From CAYTED01 sp964404075 (lineage in GTDB: Bacteria > Patescibacteriota > Minisyncoccia > Moranbacterales > UBA1568), in contig CAYOIM010000025.1 in NCBI GenBank assembly GCA_964404075.1, positions 1 through 13,737 on the forward strand: a stretch of DNA of 13,737 bases, read 5' to 3'. The position numbers were made by a program, and so were the translations under genes. The notes below the pieces were generated by a model. That model did not search any database and had not been told where the DNA came from. It saw nothing but the letters and a program-made list of their open reading frames with translations. Shown here in pieces: positions 7,583 through 13,483 of this stretch (position 1 is the stretch's first letter; each line of letters starts with the position of its first letter).

Positions 7583-7655
7583 AATTTCTAATTTTCAATT
7601 TCTAATTCATTCATTAAAAATTGTTTGAAAATTGAAAATTAGAAATTGAAAATTC
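7583..7655. repeat. facing heptanucleotide arrays forming a 19-bp perfect inverted repeat
   Basis: Left array: AATTTCT, AATTTTC, AATTTCT, AATTCAT (7583-7610). Right array: GAAAATT, GAAAATT, AGAAATT, GAAAATT (7627-7654). Bases 7583-7601 are the exact reverse complement of 7629-7647, giving a 19-bp A+T-only-rich stem with a 27-nt loop between the GT4 and rtcB-like genes. It could form in mRNA or DNA, but it lacks the GC stem and T-tract of a normal terminator. Confidence 0.75.
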
Positions 7656-7662
7656 ACATACT

Positions 7663-9168
7663 ATGCTTGAAAACGCTATCAAAAAAATCTCAAACTTCCG
7701 CAGTGAAATGAAAACGGAGAAAATGAAAGTCCCCGTCATCTTTCATGTCCAAGAAGAGCTCATGCCAGGGCAAGCGACGATGGAACAGCTCGAGAGCGTC
7801 GCCGGCAACGGCTCCGTCTTCCATCATATCGCCGCCATGGCCGATGTCCACAGCAAACCGGGACGGAAGAATGCGACCGGTACCACGATCGCATCCGAAC
7901 GGCATATCCTCCCGCAGGTCAATGACAGCGACCCCGCCTGCGGCATGCGCCTCGTCCGGACGAATCTGAACGAGGACAATATCACGATCGAAAAGATCGA
8001 GACACTCTTCGAAGCGCTCGTCCCGAAAGTCCCGACCAAGGCGTACCTCGGCACCTACCTTCCCTTTCGTGTCATTGTGGATATTTGTCGCCTCGGCATT
8101 CAGCCCCTCATAGATCACCTCGGTGTGAAGACGAAATTCGAGGCCGAGAACTCGATCGATTGCGGCAATTTCTACGGCGAAGCAAAATCGCGGCGAGATA
8201 TCCTCCGGACGATTCCGCCCCTCTTCCTCTTTTTCGCGCAATTCCGTTCCGGCATACTCGGTGCCGCGGGCAATCATTTCCTCGATCTCATGAAGGTAAC
8301 CGAGGCTATCGACGAGACGACCGCGCAGAAACTCGGGGTGAAGAAGGGCGATTATCTCTTCATGATCCATTGCGGTTCCGGCATACTCGGTCAGTACACC
8401 ATGTACATGTACACCGCGAAGAAACGCGAACATCTCTCGACCGCCATCCTCATGAATATCGGAAGATTCTTCTGGAGCACTCCGTACCGAAACATCGTGA
8501 CGAACATCGCGAGAAAAATCCGCGCGTCTGATTTTGGGAAGAAAGAACCCCTCATATCATTCGATGGTGATGGCGAGGATGGCAAGCTCTATATGAACGC
8601 GAGGAACGCGTGCTCAAATTTCGCCCATGCCAACCGCGCCGTCATTGCGCACAATGTCGCGACAACTGCAAAGGAAGTCCTCGGTCGCGATATCGGTATG
8701 GAACTCCTCTACGACATGCCACACATCCTCGTGAGTCAGGAAGAGCACTATGGAAAAAACCTGTGGGTGCATCGAAACGGCACGAGCCGCGCCTATGGTC
8801 CCTCTCGCATGGATCATCACCCGATTTTCCGACAGACCGGGGAACCGGCCTTCATCCCGACCTCCATGAGCACAGAGGCGTACCTCTGCGTCGGCACGGA
8901 CGGCAATGAGTCCAGCTTCTATTCCTGCAATCACGGCGCGGGAAAATCCACGGAAAAAACTGACACGATCATTCCGACAAACAAGGAGGAGCTCGACAAG
9001 AAACTCGAATCCAAAGGCGTGAAACTCTACAATGGACGATCGAGCAGGGTCATCGAACAGGACTCCTCGCACTACAAACGCGCCGATGCCGTCATCGCGA
9101 GCGTCACCGAAAACAACATCGTGAAACCCGTCGCGAAAATGCAACCGATTGCGGTGATCATGTACTGA
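7663..9168 (+). CDS. rtcB: divergent RtcB-family RNA ligase
   Basis: RtcB joins RNA 2',3'-cyclic phosphate or 3'-phosphate ends to 5'-OH ends, using GTP and Mn2+ through a His-GMP intermediate. This 501-aa protein has all expected active-site residues in order. They are Asp90/Cys93 in DSDPACGMRL (canonical DIGCG), His205 in GNHFLDL, His236 in HCGSGILG, His330 in AHNVA, and the guanylylated His equivalent, His424, in NHGAGK. VHRNGTSRAYGP near 369 and SMSTEAYLCVGT near 401 match the GMP-binding loops. The usual MPDVHxGYGFPIG is altered to MADVHSKPGRKNATG, and DSDPAC to the middle of DIGC, so it belongs to a divergent branch. No archease gene is adjacent. It sits at the end of a polysaccharide gene run, with heptad arrays upstream and a terminator downstream. 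The role, RNA repair or tRNA splicing, is not set by the context. Confidence 0.88.
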   Translation: MLENAIKKISNFRSEMKTEKMKVPVIFHVQEELMPGQATMEQLESVAGNGSVFHHIAAMADVHSKPGRKNATGTTIASERHILPQVNDSDPACGMRLVRTNLNEDNITIEKIETLFEALVPKVPTKAYLGTYLPFRVIVDICRLGIQPLIDHLGVKTKFEAENSIDCGNFYGEAKSRRDILRTIPPLFLFFAQFRSGILGAAGNHFLDLMKVTEAIDETTAQKLGVKKGDYLFMIHCGSGILGQYTMYMYTAKKREHLSTAILMNIGRFFWSTPYRNIVTNIARKIRASDFGKKEPLISFDGDGEDGKLYMNARNACSNFAHANRAVIAHNVATTAKEVLGRDIGMELLYDMPHILVSQEEHYGKNLWVHRNGTSRAYGPSRMDHHPIFRQTGEPAFIPTSMSTEAYLCVGTDGNESSFYSCNHGAGKSTEKTDTIIPTNKEELDKKLESKGVKLYNGRSSRVIEQDSSHYKRADAVIASVTENNIVKPVAKMQPIAVIMY

Positions 9169-9191
9169 CAAAGAGAATATTGAATATCGAA
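9137..9191. repeat. 55-bp exact direct repeat, copy before the N gap
   Basis: Bases 9137-9191 are identical to 9292-9346. The copy covers the end of the rtcB-like gene, its stop codon and a short heptad array (GAATATT GAATATC, 9175-9188). It is most simply a contig-end overlap and not a biological duplication. Confidence 0.9.
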
Positions 9192-9291
9192 NNNNNNNNN
9201 NNNNNNNNNNNNNNNNNNNNNNNNNNNNNNNNNNNNNNNNNNNNNNNNNNNNNNNNNNNNNNNNNNNNNNNNNNNNNNNNNNNNNNNNNNN
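9192..9291. other. assembly gap of exactly 100 Ns
   Basis: A run of 100 N, the default size for a gap of unknown length. Identical 55-bp sequences abut both sides, so the contigs overlap and the gap probably holds nothing. If collapsed, the rtcB-like stop and the polymerase stop would be about 60 nt apart instead of 215. Confidence 0.97.
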
Positions 9292-9346
9292 AAATGCAAC
9301 CGATTGCGGTGATCATGTACTGACAAAGAGAATATTGAATATCGAA
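9292..9346. repeat. 55-bp exact direct repeat, copy after the N gap
   Basis: Exact copy of 9137-9191, beginning in the last codons of the rtcB-like gene. It runs straight into the terminator at 9349. Confidence 0.9.
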
Positions 9347-9348
9347 CG

Positions 9349-9385
9349 AAAAAACCGCTCGTCATATCGACCGAAGCGGTTTTTT
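9349..9385. terminator. bidirectional intrinsic terminator between convergent genes
   Basis: The arms AAAAAACCGCT (9349-9359) and AGCGGTTTTTT (9375-9385) are exact reverse complements around a 15-nt loop. The T-tract on each strand makes it usable from both sides: for the + strand run ending with the rtcB-like gene and for the - strand polymerase gene, whose stop codon (9384-9386) overlaps the stem end. Confidence 0.85.
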
Positions 9386-10739
9386 ATTTTCGGGAGACGA
9401 GACCGAGAAGAAGAAAGGAGAAGAGCAGACCGAAATGGGATGACCAGAGGAAATGGTCGAGGAGGAGACTCGGGATGAGGACGATCAGCATTGCGGAATG
9501 ATAATTGACGATTTTGGATTGAAGAAGAGGGAGCAGAAAAAATACGAGAAATCCGCCAAACAACAAGAGTCCGATTATTCCCAATTCAGCCCATACGAGA
9601 ATAAAGACATTATGCGCGGGCTGGATGCTCCACACCGGGCGATCCGGTTCCTGCCAAATGATCTCCGCCGTGAAATTCCCGGCACCGACACCGATGAAGG
9701 GATGCTCATTGAGAAGCGTCCGGGCATCCTCCAACGAAACGATCCGATCCGACACCGATCCTTCGCGCTCGATCGCCTTGATATCGAATCGCGGGGAAAT
9801 CTCCTCATGGATGATGACTCCGAAGACAAATCCCGCGACTCCCAACACACAAAGCATCTGAAGAAATGTTACACGAAAGCGCGACCGCTGTTCTCGTGTA
9901 ACATTCGAGATATTGACATGTATCGCCAGAGCGAGCATTCCCATTGCGACGCCGAGCCACGCCGTTCGCGAAAATGTCAGGATGAGTCCTAATACTATAA
10001 CAACTAATCCACTCATGAAAACCCGCCTTTCCACTACTAGGCTATCAAGTAGAAGAGCCTCGTTTTTCTTGTTACCTGTCACTTGTAACTTGTAACTTTT
10101 CCCATACTGTATGCAAAATACGAAATACGAAATACCGAATACAAGAACAACTCCCAGGAACCCTCCCAAAATATTGGGGTGCGGAAAAGTCCCGTATGCG
10201 CGCAAAAACCGCCCAGAATCGATTTTCAGCACCGAGGAACCTGCCACAGAGGCATCATGCGCACTCATCCCGAGTATTGAGGAGCTTATGGAGTGTTGCG
10301 AGAGAAATTGAGCAATTCCAATCCCACTCTGCACGACCCCTGCGGCAAGAAGTACGAAGACGACTTTCTTCATATCGATTTCAATACATCGCGCCACGAA
10401 GAACAGCCCTACCGCCAATAGAAGCTTTACAAAAGAATACAAAGCCAGTATCTGATCCGGAGCCCAGAAAATCGAAATCCCAGCCCAAAGAAGAAACACT
10501 AAGGGTATCAAATCTGATATTTGATATTTGATATTTGATATTTGATATTTTTTAAAGAAAAAAGCTTTTATCAAGAATGAAACAATAAAAATAAGGAGAA
10601 GTATATCAACAAAGTACACGCCCACCATCCCATACTCCCACTTCACCCCATCGATAAATGGTTCCCGCAACAAATACGCCGTCTGAAACGGAAGGAGAAA
10701 AACAAAGGCAAGAAATAATTTCTGCATCACGCTATTCAT
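9384..10739 (-). CDS. Wzy/WaaL-type O-antigen polymerase or ligase
   Basis: This 451-aa polytopic protein has about 10-12 hydrophobic helices and the signature parts of the Wzy_C/O-antigen ligase family. These are YGTFPHPNILGGFL near residue 182, FSRTAWLG near 256, a long outer loop with EHPFIGVGAGNF near 345, and PAHNVFILVWAELGIIGLLLFG near 374. It would polymerise lipid-linked repeat units or ligate the glycan to an acceptor on the outer face; the two cannot be told apart from sequence alone. The cytoplasmic or outer loops at about residues 63-76 (KKYQISNIKYQISD) and 202-223 are encoded by heptad arrays. The ATG at 10739 follows GAGGA directly, which is too close for a Shine-Dalgarno; the GTG at 10730 or ATG at 10727 would have better spacing. 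It is more A+T-rich than the + strand genes before it. Confidence 0.92.
   Translation of the reverse strand: MNSVMQKLFLAFVFLLPFQTAYLLREPFIDGVKWEYGMVGVYFVDILLLIFIVSFLIKAFFFKKYQISNIKYQISDLIPLVFLLWAGISIFWAPDQILALYSFVKLLLAVGLFFVARCIEIDMKKVVFVLLAAGVVQSGIGIAQFLSQHSISSSILGMSAHDASVAGSSVLKIDSGRFLRAYGTFPHPNILGGFLGVVLVFGISYFVFCIQYGKSYKLQVTGNKKNEALLLDSLVVERRVFMSGLVVIVLGLILTFSRTAWLGVAMGMLALAIHVNISNVTREQRSRFRVTFLQMLCVLGVAGFVFGVIIHEEISPRFDIKAIEREGSVSDRIVSLEDARTLLNEHPFIGVGAGNFTAEIIWQEPDRPVWSIQPAHNVFILVWAELGIIGLLLFGGFLVFFLLPLLQSKIVNYHSAMLIVLIPSLLLDHFLWSSHFGLLFSFLLLGLVSRK
10071..10142. repeat. two facing heptanucleotide arrays inside the polymerase gene
   Basis: GTTACCT, GTCACTT, GTAACTT, GTAACTT (10071-10098) and AAAATAC, GAAATAC, GAAATAC, CGAATAC (10115-10142) flank a short palindrome, CATAC-T-GTATG (10103-10113). 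Read on the - strand they encode YFVFCIQ...KSYKLQVTG (about residues 205-222), which is unlike the rest of the protein. Confidence 0.75.
10516..10550. repeat. five perfect heptanucleotide units (GATATTT) inside the polymerase gene
   Basis: Five consecutive exact copies of GATATTT. On the coding (-) strand, three units make 21 nt, which encode the period KYQISNI; this gives residues 63-76 in the loop after the second hydrophobic region. The opposite reading direction would contain TGA stops. Confidence 0.85.
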
Positions 10740-10745
10740 TCCTCA

Positions 10746-10774
10746 ATATTAAGAATCGAGCCAATTATACCCAA
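10746..10774 (-). promoter_or_regulatory. candidate leaderless promoter of the polymerase gene
   Basis: On the - strand TTGGGT (10774-10769), a 17-bp spacer and TAATAT (10751-10746) precede the ATG at 10739 by 6 nt, so transcription would begin at about the start codon. The 63-bp region between the divergent genes holds both promoters. Confidence 0.4.
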
Positions 10775-10790
10775 AAAAAGCATTCGATGC

Positions 10791-10796
10791 TATGAT
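10791..10796 (+). promoter_or_regulatory. candidate -10 box giving a leaderless kinase-like mRNA
   Basis: TATGAT ends 6 nt before the ATG at 10803 (5 of 6 consensus bases). There is no clear -35 at 17 bp. The spacing equals that of the boxes before 10739 (- strand) and 12002. Confidence 0.42.
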
Positions 10797-10802
10797 TTCT
10801 CT

Positions 10803-11417
10803 ATGCGATTCATCACCTTTTCGGGCGTCGATGGGAGTGGCAAATCCACCCAACTCACCCTTCTGCGGGAACAATTGGAACGCGAAGGGAAGAAAGTGGC
10901 GTATTTTCATGCTGTCGGGTTTTCGCTCGCCAATCAGCTCTCGAAAAAGAATATCGAATATCAAATAGCGAATATCGAGAATACGGACTCAGGAAAATCA
11001 ATTACGAGCGCCTCACGGTTTTCCATTTTTCTCAGAAAAATCCAGCTTATCATCGACCTCATTCGCTTCCGGTTTTATTTTTCAAAACTGAAATGTGAGG
11101 GTTATGACTACCTCCTCTCCGACCGATATTTCACTGATACCCTGATAAACATCCGATATTTGGAGTCAACGCAATCCCTCCCCATACTCCATACTTTATA
11201 CTCCATACTTTATACCTCTCCCGACAAAGCACTCTATCTTGATGCTAATCCAGATGAAATAATGGAGCGAGAGCGGGCGCCGGAACAAGGCACCGACTAC
11301 CTCCGTGCCAAACAAACACTGTTCAAAGAAAGAATATCCGAATGGAATATGATTCCCATCGATGCGAATAGAGAGAAGGGAATTATTTTCGAGGAAATTA
11401 TTCAAAAAATCCAATAG
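10803..11417 (+). CDS. thymidylate-kinase-like P-loop (nucleoside monophosphate kinase fold) protein
   Basis: This 204-aa protein has a Walker A loop GVDGSGKST at residues 8-16, DRYFTDTLI at 107-115 (the DRx motif of dTMP kinases) and a LID-like ERERAPEQG at 155-163. Length and order fit the thymidylate kinase superfamily. The typical EPGGT motif that contacts dTMP is not seen; the corresponding stretch reads YFHAVGFSLANQL, so the phosphate acceptor is uncertain and a non-dTMP role is possible. Residues 49-59 and 127-138 (ILHTLYSILYT) are encoded by heptad arrays and are probably insertions in loops. Only 2 nt separate its stop from the next ATG, so the two genes are almost certainly co-transcribed. 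Confidence 0.78.
   Translation: MRFITFSGVDGSGKSTQLTLLREQLEREGKKVAYFHAVGFSLANQLSKKNIEYQIANIENTDSGKSITSASRFSIFLRKIQLIIDLIRFRFYFSKLKCEGYDYLLSDRYFTDTLINIRYLESTQSLPILHTLYSILYTSPDKALYLDANPDEIMERERAPEQGTDYLRAKQTLFKERISEWNMIPIDANREKGIIFEEIIQKIQ
10949..10976. repeat. heptanucleotide array inside the kinase-like gene (GAATATC units)
   Basis: GAATATC, GAATATC, AAATAGC, GAATATC in 7-bp register, read in frame as NIEYQIANIE. Confidence 0.7.
11184..11218. repeat. heptanucleotide array inside the kinase-like gene (ATACTCC/ATACTTT units), five units
   Basis: ATACTCC and ATACTTT alternate (two of each) and end with ATACCTC, encoding ILHTLYSILYT on the + strand. The reverse strand would contain TAA in one frame. 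Confidence 0.75.
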
Positions 11418-11419
11418 TT

Positions 11420-11989
11420 ATGGAGAAACCATCCGTATTCCCACTTGAACAACAGGAAAAACCACCTGTCCTCTATCATGCATCACACGATGAAAATATC
11501 GAGGAATTCACCCCCCGACAAGGAAATATCCGAGACCCAAAAGAAGGTCCGGTTATTTTTGCCACGCCGGATCCCGCACTGGCGAGCATCTTCCTGATAC
11601 GAAACCACAATGATTCCTGGACACATATCGGATACTGGAATGACACGCCGACAGTCATTATCAAAGAAAATCGGGAAATATTCATAGGAAAGGATACGGG
11701 AGGCGTCCTCTATGAGCTTCCGAGCAATTCCTTCAGTTTCCATCCGACACGCGGGATGGGAGAGAAAGAATGGACCAGCACATCACCCGTCAAGCCAAAT
11801 ACGAAGACGACTTATCCCTCAGCACTTGAAGCGATGATATACAACGGTGTGCAAGTATATTTCGTTGACCCAATCACATTTGAAAGTATCGACTCCGCAC
11901 AAGATCACGGACTTGCGATACTTCAATCACTCCGATCCGAAAACGAAACCCGAGGCATTCAGAATCCACTCAAAGACATCCGAGACTAA
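11420..11989 (+). CDS. hypothetical protein, possibly ADP-ribosyltransferase-like
   Basis: This 189-aa soluble protein has no signal peptide or membrane helix. LYHAS at residues 18-22, then FTPRQGNIRDPKEGPVIFATPDPALA (about 30-55), resembles the start of ART-fold proteins (H-x-[ST] on the first strand, then a strand ending in FAT/S). I cannot identify the third catalytic residue. From memory, similar proteins with RDPxEGPVxFAT, DSW, GGxxYELPS, EWxSxxPVKP and LEAMIxxGVQVYFVD occur as conserved hypotheticals in Patescibacteria; all these pieces are present here (GVQVYFVD near 143-150). It follows the kinase-like gene by 2 nt and precedes the flippase by 12 nt. Function is unknown; nucleotide or NAD-related activity is only a guess. 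Confidence 0.75.
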   Translation: MEKPSVFPLEQQEKPPVLYHASHDENIEEFTPRQGNIRDPKEGPVIFATPDPALASIFLIRNHNDSWTHIGYWNDTPTVIIKENREIFIGKDTGGVLYELPSNSFSFHPTRGMGEKEWTSTSPVKPNTKTTYPSALEAMIYNGVQVYFVDPITFESIDSAQDHGLAILQSLRSENETRGIQNPLKDIRD

Positions 11990-11995
11990 TACAAT
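11990..11995 (+). promoter_or_regulatory. candidate -10 box giving a leaderless flippase mRNA
   Basis: TACAAT ends 6 nt before the ATG at 12002 and starts within one base of the preceding stop codon. The -35 region is weak. The ACCCCT between it and the ATG matches that before 1880. Confidence 0.4.
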
Positions 11996-12001
11996 ACCCC
12001 T

Positions 12002-13483
12002 ATGAAAAAATTCTCCTCGGCGCTCATCTGGCTGACCGCATCGGAAATCATCTTCAATATCGCGGGCTACATCATCCACTCATCCGTCGGACGGATCCTC
12101 GGACCGACGGATTACGGAAGGTACAGCATCATCGTCACCCTGACGACCATGATCATCATCCTCATCGGCAACGGCATCCCGACCGCCATGTCGAAATACC
12201 TCGCCGAGATTTTCGAAACGGCACCGGAGAAGATCATGGGTATCAAATATAAAGCCATCCGCCTGCAGATAATCCTTATGCTCGGCGTCACCATCGTCTT
12301 CTTCTTCGCATCACCGCTCCTCGCCTGGGCGCTCCATGACGGGACGCTCACCCCCCTCTTCCGGCTCTCCTCCCTCATCATCCCCGCCTTCGCCGCCGCC
12401 TCGTTTTACTTCTACTATTTCACCGGACTTCATTTCTTCCGGCTCCAAGCCTTCCTCAAGACCATGCGAGCCGTCGGTCGCATGATTTTCATCATCTCTT
12501 TCGCCTACTTCTTCGGCGTCAAAGGTGCGGTTTCGGGATACATCGCCGCGCCACTCTTCGTCTTTGCTATCGCCCTCATCTGCGACATCATCATCACGCA
12601 TCGGTATTTCCCACATGTGAAACAATTAAAGACCGATGTCATCGACTTCTCTGGAAAAACCATCCTCGCCTATGCCTGGCCACTCACGCTCTTCCTCCTC
12701 TTCTACGAATTCATCCTCACCCTCGACCTCTATTTCGTAAAGAGTCTCCTCCAGAGCGATTACCAAACGGGTATCTACAATGCCGCGATTACCGTCGGTC
12801 GCATCCCCTACTATCTCTTCTACGCGCTCACCATCATTCTCCTCCCTGCGATTTCGAAGACGACCGCCGAGCGAAATACCGTCGAGACAGAGAGCCTCGT
12901 CAATAAATCCCTGCGCCTCATGACCCTCATCCTCTTCCCACTCGTCACCCTCATGATCGCGTACTCCACCCAGATACTGCAAATTTTTTACGGATCGAAA
13001 TACCTCGAGGCGAGTGCTCCGATGAGCATCTTCACCGTCGGCGTTGGCTTCCTCACCGTCTTCTATGTGCTGTCCTTCGCCTTAAACGGCGCCGGACTCG
13101 TAAAGATTCCGATGAAACTCTCCTTCTTCGGATTCCTCGGCATGATCGTGCTCAACTTCCTCCTCATTCCGAAATGGGAACTGATCGGCGCGGCACTCTC
13201 GACCACCGGCGTTTCCTTCGTACTCATGATCGCCATCCTCATCGCGACCAAACGGCATTTCAATGTTCACATTCCACTCCGGACATTCTTTTTCTCTCTC
13301 GTCACATCATGTATCATCGCCCTTCTCACGCGATTCCTCCCCCTCGGTACGCTGAGCTTCATCCCTTCCGGAATCATTCTCTTCTTCTCATATTTCACTT
13401 TCCTCAAACTCTTCGGCGAATTGCGACCATCCGACTGGGAACCTTTCGCCAAACTTTTTCAGCAAAATCATGAAAAAATATAA
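12002..13483 (+). CDS. Wzx-type polysaccharide flippase (MOP superfamily)
   Basis: This 493-aa protein is almost wholly composed of hydrophobic helices (about 12-14). Its N-terminal ASEIIFNIAGYIIHSSVGRILGPTDYGRYSIIVTL has the GRxLGPxDYGxYS motif typical of Wzx/RfbX proteins. Other family-like parts are ALTIILLPAISKTTAE near 284 and FYGSKYLEASAPMSIF near 330. It would flip undecaprenyl-linked oligosaccharide units from the inner to the outer face for use by the polymerase encoded at 9384-10739. The full length is present. It overlaps the next gene by 14 nt, so the two are likely translated from one mRNA. Confidence 0.92.
   Translation: MKKFSSALIWLTASEIIFNIAGYIIHSSVGRILGPTDYGRYSIIVTLTTMIIILIGNGIPTAMSKYLAEIFETAPEKIMGIKYKAIRLQIILMLGVTIVFFFASPLLAWALHDGTLTPLFRLSSLIIPAFAAASFYFYYFTGLHFFRLQAFLKTMRAVGRMIFIISFAYFFGVKGAVSGYIAAPLFVFAIALICDIIITHRYFPHVKQLKTDVIDFSGKTILAYAWPLTLFLLFYEFILTLDLYFVKSLLQSDYQTGIYNAAITVGRIPYYLFYALTIILLPAISKTTAERNTVETESLVNKSLRLMTLILFPLVTLMIAYSTQILQIFYGSKYLEASAPMSIFTVGVGFLTVFYVLSFALNGAGLVKIPMKLSFFGFLGMIVLNFLLIPKWELIGAALSTTGVSFVLMIAILIATKRHFNVHIPLRTFFFSLVTSCIIALLTRFLPLGTLSFIPSGIILFFSYFTFLKLFGELRPSDWEPFAKLFQQNHEKI

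Noticed and set aside
9072..9365. - strand open frame passing through the N gap
   Set aside because: It is produced by translating Ns and the duplicated 55-bp flanks; it disappears once the gap is collapsed.
1463..11218. CRISPR array suggested by the repeated A/T-rich units
   Set aside because: Units are 7 bp, tandem and without spacers; no 24-40 bp repeats with unique spacers and no cas genes are present.
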